From positions 1 through 58,938 of the forward strand of contig CAYQDB010000014.1 in the NCBI GenBank assembly GCA_964416195.1: a DNA stretch of 58,938 nucleotides, in the 5' to 3' direction. The translations under genes and the position numbers were made by a program. How positions within the stretch are numbered: position 1 is the stretch's first letter; each line of letters starts with the position of its first letter. The notes under the pieces were generated by a model. It ran no database searches. It had not been told where the DNA came from and saw only the letters and a program-made list of their open reading frames with translations. Positions 1 to 7,194 of the stretch are shown here, one piece after another. This DNA is from CAYQDB01 sp964416195. Its GTDB lineage: Bacteria > Zixibacteria > MSB-5A5 > GN15 > FEB-12.

Positions 1-61
1 GCGCCTCTACCTGCTGCTGGGCCTCATCAAGAATCGCTTGTGCCATGGCGAGTTCGTGCAT
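1..61 (-). CDS. hypA: HypA hydrogenase nickel-insertion protein, N-terminus only (cut by window edge)
   Basis: Reading leftwards from an ATG at 59-61, the frame encodes MHELAMAQAIL... and runs off the window edge after 20 codons. The MHEL start, whose His2 is the nickel ligand, is the hallmark of HypA/HybF, which delivers Ni to [NiFe]-hydrogenase large subunits and sometimes to urease. Only the first helix is visible, so the zinc-binding CxxC pairs cannot be checked. It is interesting because a [NiFe] hydrogenase lies about 38 kb away in the same window. HypA lies outside the two integrative elements as I delimit them. Confidence 0.72.
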   Translation of the reverse strand, partial: MHELAMAQAILDEAQQQVEA

Positions 62-2003
62 ATCAAGAAATATTATAACAATAGTACGATTAGTAGTCAA
101 TTCTTTTTTGTCTCCGTGCTTTATACAATGGTTTGGGTAAAACCGCCCACTTAGTTACTTTTGAGCTTTTCCCCATTTAGCAAACCAACTTTTTTTCGTC
201 TTTTTGATACCTATCAGAATTCGATTGTGTATGATATCCATGTGATCGCTTTGTACTAAACAGAGGATTGTCCAAATGGTAAATTACTACAAGCTCACTT
301 GTTTCTGGCTGCTCCTGTTATGTGCTACTGTCAGAGCAGACGCTCAGAACGTGGAGGTTCTCGAAGAGGCACGGGCTATTGGTTTCGTTAAGCTGGTTCA
401 AACCGGGAGTGCCGATTCTCTTCTGGCTTACATGCAAGAGAACTGGATTCCTGAAGAACCGGAACACGATAGAGGCACCCGGTGGCCGCAACTGGTTCAA
501 ACATTGATTGAAAGACATTCCGAATTGGAGATCGTTGGTGTAACGGCAGAGCGTCCTCACCATTTGACAATCATGACCGAAGATCCGAGTGGAATATTTC
601 TAAGGTTTGATTTTGAGTTCGAACCGGATCCACCTCACTTAATCCTTAGCATGGAGCTGAAGGCTGATCGAGGTGCTCCTCGGTTTGATCTACCAGAAAT
701 AGACCTTTCAGCAGGAACGAGCATTGACCAGATAGCTATATCCTTGGAAGCCTGGTTCAAAGCATTATCTGAGAGCGACAAGTTTTCGGGTACTGCTTTA
801 GTCGCCTGGCATGGGGAGCCAATCTTCAGTACTGCATGTGGCTTGGCCAACATAAGATGGAATGTGCCCAACAATCTTGACACCAGGTTTGACCTTGGTT
901 CAATCAATAAGTCCTTTACTAAGATTGCAATTGGACAGCTTCTTTCTCAAGGGAAACTCACTTTGGATGATGTCATTGCGAAGTATTTACCCGACTACCC
1001 TAATGAACAGGTCGGTTGCCAGGTAACTATTCGTCATCTACTCAATCACACGTCTGGACTGGGCGACATTTTTACCGAAGAGTTTTTCAATTCATCCAAG
1101 TCTCTCTACCGCAAATCTCAAGATTTCTTTCCGCTCTTCGTTGATCAGCCGCTTCAGTTTGAGCCGGGAGAGGGACAATCCTATTCAAATGCCGGGTTTA
1201 TGGTTCTGGGCGCTATTATAGAGAAAGTTTCAGGGGAACCGTATGACGAATACGTATTACACCACATCTTTGAACCGTCTGGGATGGCTAGCTCCGGTTT
1301 TTTCTCCAGAGATGACCCGGTTGCGAATGTGGCCACGGGATACACATTGACTGGTGAAGGAGAAGATAATATTCAGCGCCGAAGCAACGTATTCATACTT
1401 CCGATCAAGGGTAATTCAGCAGGTAGCGCGCAGTCGACGGTCGGAGATCTCCTTAGATTCGATACCGCCTTGCGTGAACACCACCTCCTTGATCCCGAAT
1501 ACACGGCATGGTACTTAGGTGGCAACGAGCCGCTGCCTGACTCTGTACAGGACGTCTCCCATGAGCGAGCAACTGCCGCAGTTGGGATAGCCGGAGGAGC
1601 TCCCGGGGTGAATTCGGCACTTGAAAGCGACGGTGATTTGGCTGTGATTGTGCTCTCCAACTACGATCCTCCGATTGCTGAATCAGTAGCAAGTCAGCTA
1701 TTCCGTACTCTCAAAAAAGTGCTACAAGAAACCAACTGAGGGCGTGGATGGCGCGTCTCCATTGCGGCGGGATGGCCAAGATTGATTGTGCCTAAATCGT
1801 ACCCCATACGGTATTGAGTTATGCTGATAGGTGTAGGGGAATCGAATCTCCACCCCATAAGTTAACACAAATAATGGATAAATGCAGTCTATTATACCCG
1901 GTGAGCATACGCGATTTTCGTCCAGGAGACAGCCCTGACGGAGAATCTTTTTCGCGTAAGTAATTGATTGTAAGGCGGTATATTGCGCCGTTAGAAAATC
2001 AAT
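24..2003. other. placeholder removed
   Basis: This entry has invalid coordinates and should be ignored; the left attachment core is described in the next entry. Confidence 0.
276..1739 (+). CDS. Secreted beta-lactamase-family serine hydrolase (class C/penicillin-binding-protein fold)
   Basis: 487 aa. The N-terminal signal peptide has a leucine-rich core and a likely cut after ADA, so the protein should act in the periplasm or outside the cell. Residues about 25-140 form a small alpha+beta region like the DUF found before many such hydrolases. The catalytic domain follows. The SxxK motif (Ser in SINK) lies near residue 212, the YxN motif (YSN) near 305, and the strand before the C-terminus carries a GxxG-type stretch (GGAPG) in place of a canonical KTG. 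AGAGGA is placed about 9 nt before the ATG. The fold serves esterases, D-aminopeptidases and beta-lactamases; nothing here allows a choice of substrate. The gene stands alone, outside the integrative elements. Confidence 0.85.
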   Translation: MVNYYKLTCFWLLLLCATVRADAQNVEVLEEARAIGFVKLVQTGSADSLLAYMQENWIPEEPEHDRGTRWPQLVQTLIERHSELEIVGVTAERPHHLTIMTEDPSGIFLRFDFEFEPDPPHLILSMELKADRGAPRFDLPEIDLSAGTSIDQIAISLEAWFKALSESDKFSGTALVAWHGEPIFSTACGLANIRWNVPNNLDTRFDLGSINKSFTKIAIGQLLSQGKLTLDDVIAKYLPDYPNEQVGCQVTIRHLLNHTSGLGDIFTEEFFNSSKSLYRKSQDFFPLFVDQPLQFEPGEGQSYSNAGFMVLGAIIEKVSGEPYDEYVLHHIFEPSGMASSGFFSRDDPVANVATGYTLTGEGEDNIQRRSNVFILPIKGNSAGSAQSTVGDLLRFDTALREHHLLDPEYTAWYLGGNEPLPDSVQDVSHERATAAVGIAGGAPGVNSALESDGDLAVIVLSNYDPPIAESVASQLFRTLKKVLQETN

Positions 2004-2024
2004 GGCGGAGAGGCAGGGATTCGA
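2003..2024 (+). repeat. Attachment-site core, copy 1 (tRNA-Ser 3' end fragment)
   Basis: This 22-nt stretch begins TGGCGGAGAGGCAGGG and ends ATTCGA. It is identical to 43771-43792, which is the CCA end, acceptor 3' strand and T-arm of the intact tRNA-Ser, and to 19848-19869. Identity stops in the T-loop, as expected for a core displaced by integration into a tRNA 3' end. Flanking GTTAGAAAA motifs at 1990, 2143 (shorter) and 2154 resemble those beside the other two copies. It marks the far end of the older element. Confidence 0.8.
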
Positions 2025-2090
2025 CGACGATCATTCTGGGTAACTTTAAGTCTTGTTGTAAAATAGCCTTAACTGCTTGACATTACCAGT

Positions 2091-2135
2091 GTTCCGTTCC
2101 GTCCTGTTCCGTACCGTTGCGTGTTGTTCCGTGCA
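2091..2135 (+). repeat. Cluster of GTTCCGT-type short repeats, copy 1
   Basis: The stretch contains repeated GTTCC/GTTCCGT units at short intervals about 70 nt inside the left core. A related cluster lies at 19937-20000, in the same position relative to the second core. Shared position suggests part of the element end, either accessory binding sites for integrase or excisionase, or the remnant of a conserved terminus. Confidence 0.55.
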
Positions 2136-2456
2136 TTTCGCTGTTAGAAATTTGTTAGAAAATAGAGCCTCCCAAGACTAAATTTTTGGGGATATGGTTT
2201 ATAGACTTCGTTGCGGATGATCAGCCCCCGTTTTTAGATTCGAGTAAACAACTCGAGATATGTGAAGAGCCTTCAGTCTGGCTAACCCAATTTAATATCG
2301 GCCCGGAAAAACAGGCTGCGTCGGGTCGTGCTGCAAAAGGCGTAGTCAGGGAAGCCAAGATCAGCGCGGCTTGCCCATGGTTTTCGCACTTACGGGCACA
2401 AAGCCGGTCCTCGAAGACCTACAGGAAAGCAGGGCAGACCCGCAATGGAGTTGGCG

Positions 2457-2681
2457 CTATTCGCTGCCGCGGATGTTGTGCTCTACCAACAGCGCTTCAT
2501 ACTGTTCGATCAGGTTCTCGATCGAGGTCTTGAGGTTCTGTATCTCCTCGCTGGTCTCCGGATGTGCCGCCAGGTACGCTCTGATCTGCTTGTCGTGCGT
2601 TCTGGCTAATTTGAGGTAATCCTCAAAGGTGGTGTTGTAGGCGCCGTATAGAGAATCCTCGACCACCTGCCGCAGGATCAC
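2457..2681 (-). pseudogene. Unrecognised coding fragment, charged helical C-terminus
   Basis: A 74-codon frame from a GTG. The reading frame stays open for about 40 codons further upstream (to about 2805) without a good start or ribosome site. The product is hydrophilic and probably alpha-helical, with a coiled-coil-like stretch (ETSEEIQNLKTSIENLIEQ) near the end. Natural-looking amino-acid use and the lack of a proper start suggest the 3' part of a gene that lost its beginning. I do not recognise the family. Confidence 0.35.
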
Positions 2682-2969
2682 CTGACGGACACCGATGGTG
2701 AACTGTCGTTCGATTAGTCTAAAGCCAGCCAGTTCGAGTCTTGTCCTCCCCTGCTCTACCGGGCGAGTCGGAGGATAACCAAAAAGTACTTTGTTTCATA
2801 ACGTCAACCCAGCCATTAACTCAACCATTACAGTACAATAAGTTAACAGAGGGGGGTCATCCGCGTTGAGCCAATCCGCTCATGTTGCTCCGGCGCGATA
2901 ATTCTGACACTGTCACAGATCACCGATTCTCGCGTATGAGAACGTGTGAGTTACTCAGTCCGTCTTCGG

Positions 2970-3494
2970 CTAAAGACATTCTAATGTTACCTTTACTGTG
3001 ATGCGTTTGCCAATTGCATTGCCGCCGACGGCACCAATCGTACCACCGATCATACCGCCGAAAAAAGCAACTCCAATTAAGTCGTAATCCCAGGACTTGA
3101 AATCAAAAGAACCAGCGCTTTTATCCGCTAGAGCCACTGACGTCACTACTCCTGCAACAGAGCCTACCCCGAATCCTAACAAAGTTATGATCCCCCGGGC
3201 ACTGCTTGGCTTGCGATAAGTGATTCGGTTAATCTTCTCAAAAGGAATTGTAACACTACTTACGATGCCGGAGTCAGTCAGCCTTCTCATATACAAAATC
3301 GAGGAAGTCAAATTGACGATCGGCCTGTTGCCGCCGACAAAGGTGCTGTCATCAGTATACACAGCCACCGAATAGGCAATACGGGCCTCTTGCGCAAGGC
3401 GGGTGAAGCAGTCTGGAGTCGCGTGGGCGTGTGTTCCCGCAAAGATACCCGTTGTTTGGCTTATCCAGAACGCTACTATTAGCAATGTACGCAT
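2970..3494 (-). CDS. Secreted/envelope protein with glycine-zipper segments
   Basis: 174 aa, with a signal peptide cut near THA (about residue 25) and AAAGAGG 6 nt before the ATG. A beta-rich middle part is followed by two hydrophobic glycine-rich segments (residues about 110-128 and 143-163, with GGMIGGTIGAVGG) of the glycine-zipper kind found in outer-membrane-associated small proteins. The only cysteines in the mature part are near the start and at the penultimate residue. I do not recognise a family. A similar glycine-rich exported protein is encoded at 14773-15345 in the same element. Confidence 0.7.
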   Translation of the reverse strand: MRTLLIVAFWISQTTGIFAGTHAHATPDCFTRLAQEARIAYSVAVYTDDSTFVGGNRPIVNLTSSILYMRRLTDSGIVSSVTIPFEKINRITYRKPSSARGIITLLGFGVGSVAGVVTSVALADKSAGSFDFKSWDYDLIGVAFFGGMIGGTIGAVGGNAIGKRITVKVTLECL

Positions 3495-3804
3495 CGGTAC
3501 CTCTTTCCTTATACGTATTTACAAAAAGCATAACGGACAGACAACCCCAAAAACAGGAATTCTGCTGATTGGCTAATAATCGAATACTCTCATTCATCTA
3601 CATTCAACTGTCCCTCAACGAATCTCGCCAACTGTGGCATAGTGCAGTTCGACCTTGAGCTCAAACCTCACAAAAGCTTTTTGAGAGTGATGTTGGGGCC
3701 GCCATGATAATGTTGCGCCGTGGTTACCTCCGTTGTTTCCTAGCCATTCGAACAGAAACGCGTAGGGGTCCATATTCCGGACCCCTACAGACCTCTGTCT
3801 CAGT
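3495..3804. other. Intergenic region without recognised features
   Basis: The two flanking genes are both on the minus strand, so this is the upstream region of the glycine-zipper gene. I see no GG-N10-GC promoter, no strong hairpin and no convincing coding frame. Confidence 0.5.
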
Positions 3805-5130
3805 TCACCTAATGCTCACGATAGCGGCACGTTTAGCGGATTCCTCCGTTTGCATCACATCAGCATCCGCGATGATCCCTTCATCCTCCTTCGGCTCAGG
3901 TGTACAACGGACTATTGCCTGGTATCCATCACGTCCGGGAGTATTTACGCGCAGCCGGACAAAGAGCCAACCAGCTCCAGGCGCCTCGGACGGTTTTAGT
4001 TTCTGAAACACCATACTTGCTGCCGAGGAGGTCCGATCAGTCATTGTGCTGGCGTGACGTTGCAGTACCCGCGCTGTAAGCGTCTCACCGATTGGCTCTC
4101 CGGTTAGGGGATTGACTGGAGTAACTGTTAATTCACCTTGGGCATGGAAGTTCATGGTGAAAACGCCTCTTCTCGTGAGGTGTACCGTTTGACTCAGGTG
4201 TACTGGCCCCTGGACATAAACGTAATCATCAGGTCCGGATGAGCAGAATAGCTTGGGAATCACTTGACCATAGTATAATACGAAATCCTTCTGCCTGATG
4301 CCAGGTTGACGGTTAACCTTGCTGACCAAGTTTAAGATCATAGCATGTCCATCGGTGTTGATAGGAACATCCTCACCAACATCATCCAGCGGTCCTTCGA
4401 TGTACTGTCTGATCTCTACCGGCAAGCCATTGTATATCACTGCCGGTATTGTCCGAAAAGGCGATGGATTTATTTGTTCAGTTGGAATCATCGGGACATC
4501 CGGATCCAGCAGTCCGCTGCGAATAAAATCCGCTACAACGAACTCTTCGGCCCGCTCCCAACTAAGCACCTGATGATCGGCAGTGCCGGGGATTAATACT
4601 TCAAAATGGACGTTGGCAACGGTCCAAGCACCGATTCTAAACAACCTCATGTGAAAGCGGGGTTCTTCGTATTCGCCGCAAGACAGTTGAACACAGCTAC
4701 CCGTCCAGCCGTCGGGTTCGCCATATCCGGCCTGCACGTCTCCGATGGCATCGCCCCAGGTGGCATTGAAGGGAGCCACTGGAGGGAATCCGAAGGCACT
4801 GCGGTCGCCATCAAGCGAAAACAGAGCTGCTCTGATATCTCTTGGATCAACCTTACCGAAGAAAACCAAATTGATCGGGTCCTGTCCTTCTCCTGAAAAG
4901 CTGGTTCCGGTGAATGGCCAAAAGGTTAGCGAGTTGTCGCCGCTATTGACTGTGACCAGAGGGGACGGAGCCGGCTGTGAGCAGGCGGGCCAGGCGCACT
5001 GTTCCAGCACTTTCAGTTCGTCATTAAACGAGTTGCTGGCGCCTTCCATAGGCTCGATAGCTTTCTCACAGCCTCCACAGAGCAGTATGAAAAAAGCCAA
5101 CATAAAAACTACAAATCCTGTCTTTCTCAT
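3805..5130 (-). CDS. Large exported lipoprotein of unknown function
   Basis: I start the gene at the ATG at 5128-5130 because AAAGGAGAG precedes it and the protein then opens with a lipoprotein signal: positive MRK, a hydrophobic stretch, then LCGGC with the lipidated Cys near residue 21. An upstream in-frame ATG (5235) would bury that signal. The product is 441 aa. The mature part is rich in beta-strand-like segments, Pro, Gly and aromatic residues; residues about 330-390 look like an immunoglobulin-like or beta-sandwich module. I do not recognise a family. A sigma-54-type promoter and a palindromic site lie upstream, next to the divergent sigma-54 activator gene, so it is a likely target of that activator. 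Confidence 0.75.
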   Translation of the reverse strand: MRKTGFVVFMLAFFILLCGGCEKAIEPMEGASNSFNDELKVLEQCAWPACSQPAPSPLVTVNSGDNSLTFWPFTGTSFSGEGQDPINLVFFGKVDPRDIRAALFSLDGDRSAFGFPPVAPFNATWGDAIGDVQAGYGEPDGWTGSCVQLSCGEYEEPRFHMRLFRIGAWTVANVHFEVLIPGTADHQVLSWERAEEFVVADFIRSGLLDPDVPMIPTEQINPSPFRTIPAVIYNGLPVEIRQYIEGPLDDVGEDVPINTDGHAMILNLVSKVNRQPGIRQKDFVLYYGQVIPKLFCSSGPDDYVYVQGPVHLSQTVHLTRRGVFTMNFHAQGELTVTPVNPLTGEPIGETLTARVLQRHASTMTDRTSSAASMVFQKLKPSEAPGAGWLFVRLRVNTPGRDGYQAIVRCTPEPKEDEGIIADADVMQTEESAKRAAIVSIR

Positions 5131-5306
5131 GATAACTCTCTCCTTTTTTGTGGTTTGATTATGCGGTCGTTTAAGAGCACCTACTTTCTCAGCATGGTTG
5201 TACCTCCTTTCGCAGGTGAATACTATAATCGACACCGAGACACAACTCGCCGTTGGAATGCATCCCAGCTTCCGTTATCTCTTCGCACAGTGCCGTGACA
5301 CGCGGT

Positions 5307-5324
5307 ATGCAACCACCATGCCAG
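5307..5324 (-). promoter_or_regulatory. Sigma-54 (-24/-12) promoter for the lipoprotein gene
   Basis: On the minus strand the sequence is CTGGCATGGTGGTTGCAT, with GG-N10-GC spacing and only one mismatch in TGGCAC-N5-TTGC. The predicted start is near 5298, giving a leader of about 170 nt before the ATG at 5130. A 17-nt palindrome lies 97 nt upstream. Confidence 0.7.
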
Positions 5325-5410
5325 ACCTGTAATGGAATCAACGTTTGCAGAACTCTGTGACTTACAAAGGGATAGCAGTGCGGACAGATTCTTGCACAGA
5401 AAGCACCTGA

Positions 5411-5427
5411 CGGATAGTAACTATCCG
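5411..5427. promoter_or_regulatory. Palindromic upstream activator site, copy A
   Basis: CGGATAGTAACTATCCG is a perfect 7-bp inverted repeat around TAA. Its centre (5419) is 97 nt before the first G of the sigma-54 promoter at 5322. The core GGATA-G-TAA-C-TAT matches GGATA-C-TAA-G-TAT at 9931-9945. A half site GGATAG lies 42 nt away at 5370. It is the best candidate binding site of the Fis-type domain of the neighbouring activator. Confidence 0.6.
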
Positions 5428-5609
5428 GTGACAAACGGAGTGTGTTCTGCCAACCTCCATTTTTCAGCGATAAGTGCTTGTACCATAATCACTACAGGTT
5501 AGAGCACCAAGTGGGCAGTTGTGTGTGGAGGCCTTCAGCACTTGACTCCATGAAGAGAGAAGCGTATTTTAAAGTCAGAATCTATGCTCCCCTGTTGGAG
5601 TTATGTAGC

Positions 5610-7181
5610 ATGCCGGATAAGCCTGACATAAAGAACCTGGAGGATGCCCTCAACGAGTTGTCCACTATTAATAAGGTAATGGAGCGAGTATGCCAGGCCC
5701 GCGAGACCAATCATATCATGTCAATCATTATTGACGAGCTGGTGAACTTCACCGGCGCCAGTCAGGGTGTGGTGAATCTGGTTAGCAGCCGTGGCGAAAG
5801 CAGCCTTGAGACGGTTGTTCGTAAGGTGCGGCCTGACTCCGATGACATCCCCTACAAGGTTGATACTCTCTTATCGGGTTGGGTCCTCAAGTATAAACGG
5901 ACATTGAAAGTTGATGATCTCGACACAGATAATAGATTTCCGGGGCTCCCCTCGGAGGGCGGATGCTTTAAATCTATACTCTGTTGCCCTATGGTAGTTC
6001 GCGGGGAAATAATCGGTTTAACAAGTCTTGTACGTGACAAAACGGCCGGGCCATTTGATGAGAGTCAATGTCGCGTTGCGGGGATTGTAGCCTCTCAATC
6101 TGCGCAGATCCTCAAGAATGCCCTGCTTCTGAAAGAACTGGCCGGGAAGAATGAGCTTCTGGAGCTTTCGCAAAAGAAGCTGCGTGATGAAAACCTCCGT
6201 TTGCAATCGGAACTGGACACCTCGTTCGCCTTCGAGAACGTTGTTGGCAAATCCGTCGCCATGAGACAGGTCTTGACGCTTGCCTCAAAGGTCAGCGGTA
6301 ACGATTCGCCGGTACTGATTACTGGGCCGACTGGCAGTGGCAAAGAACTGATTGCGCGGGCCGTACACTATCACAGTAACCGCAGGCACAAACCGTTTGT
6401 GGTGAAAAACTGTGGGGTAAAAACGGAATCACTTCTCGAATCTGAACTGTTTGGTCATGTGAAGGGAGCCTTTACGGGTGCTGACCGGACAAAATCAGGG
6501 TTGTTCAGGGAAGCTGACGGCGGGACCATTTTTCTTGATGAAATCGCTGATGCGCCTCAATCGACTCAGATTGCCATTCTCCGGGTGCTCGAAACTGGAG
6601 AGATCAAACCAATCGGTGCGTCAAAAACCGAATTTGTAAACATCCGGATTATCTCAGCCACCAACCGAAATCTTCGTGAGGAAATCAGTAAGGGTTCTTT
6701 TAGAGAAGATTTATTCTACCGTCTCAACACCTTTACAATTGAGTTGCCATCATTGAGTGAACGCCGTGATGATATTCCTCTACTGGTCCATCATTTCTTG
6801 AAGAAATTAAAGATCAAACTGGGCTGCAATGATTTGTCAATCACCCCAGAAGCCTTAGAAGCGCTTTGTAAGTACTCCTGGCCGGGCAATGTTCGTCAGC
6901 TGGAACATGAGCTTGAACGTGCCGCAGTAATCAGTGAAGCCGATGGAGTGATTGGCCTGATCGATCTTTCACCGGATCTGCTGGGGGCTTCCACCAGTGA
7001 AGCCGGTGCGAGCCGCTATGGTGGCCAGCTGAAGAATGTCGTTGAGAAAGTTGAGTGTGATCTTATCAAATCCGCTCTCACCGAGAATAACGGCAATATT
7101 CAGAGAACAGCCAAAACTCTTGGGCTCACCCGTAAAGGTCTTAAGGACAAAATGGCTCGTTACGGGATCAGCTCTACCTAG
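5610..7181 (+). CDS. Sigma-54-dependent transcription activator, GAF-AAA+-Fis
   Basis: 523 aa from the ATG at 5610, chosen because GGAG lies about 10 nt before it and the family begins here; the frame is open back to 5442. A GAF domain (about 20-170) replaces the usual phosphorylated receiver, so a small ligand or protein contact probably sets activity. A short coiled coil follows. The AAA+ domain (about 205-430) has Walker A GPTGSGKE, the sigma-54 contact loop GAFTGA, Walker B GGTIFLDE and the R-finger region. A Fis-type helix-turn-helix closes the protein (QRTAKTLGLTRKGLKDK). It is divergent from the lipoprotein gene and convergent with the kinase gene, only 13 nt away. Three sigma-54-type promoters lie within 5 kb. 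Confidence 0.93.
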   Translation: MPDKPDIKNLEDALNELSTINKVMERVCQARETNHIMSIIIDELVNFTGASQGVVNLVSSRGESSLETVVRKVRPDSDDIPYKVDTLLSGWVLKYKRTLKVDDLDTDNRFPGLPSEGGCFKSILCCPMVVRGEIIGLTSLVRDKTAGPFDESQCRVAGIVASQSAQILKNALLLKELAGKNELLELSQKKLRDENLRLQSELDTSFAFENVVGKSVAMRQVLTLASKVSGNDSPVLITGPTGSGKELIARAVHYHSNRRHKPFVVKNCGVKTESLLESELFGHVKGAFTGADRTKSGLFREADGGTIFLDEIADAPQSTQIAILRVLETGEIKPIGASKTEFVNIRIISATNRNLREEISKGSFREDLFYRLNTFTIELPSLSERRDDIPLLVHHFLKKLKIKLGCNDLSITPEALEALCKYSWPGNVRQLEHELERAAVISEADGVIGLIDLSPDLLGASTSEAGASRYGGQLKNVVEKVECDLIKSALTENNGNIQRTAKTLGLTRKGLKDKMARYGISST

Positions 7182-7194
7182 TCGTAGTTGATGG

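Larger units (their letters stand above)
1740..2456. other. Long intergenic stretch holding the left element boundary
   Basis: There is no convincing gene in about 700 bases. The stretch contains the tRNA-like core at 2003, GTTAGAAAA motifs at 1990 and 2154, and a run of short GTTCCGT-type repeats. An inverted repeat around 1836-1862 (GGTG...CACC with an inner GGGGA/TCTCC stem) is weak and has no U-tract. The 115-codon plus-strand frame starting at 2186 has no ribosome site and a low-complexity basic C-terminus; I do not call it. Confidence 0.6.

Noticed and set aside
2003..2024. One feature entry with invalid coordinates (start 2003, end 24)
   Set aside because: It carries no information and has confidence zero; the valid entry for this core is 2003-2024.
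2186..2619. Plus-strand frames of 115 and 82 codons
   Set aside because: No ribosome site, unnatural composition, and overlap with a better minus-strand frame.
5189..5434. Minus-strand frame of 81 codons upstream of the lipoprotein
   Set aside because: It covers the sigma-54 promoter and palindrome, has no ribosome site, and its composition is cysteine- and histidine-rich in a random manner.
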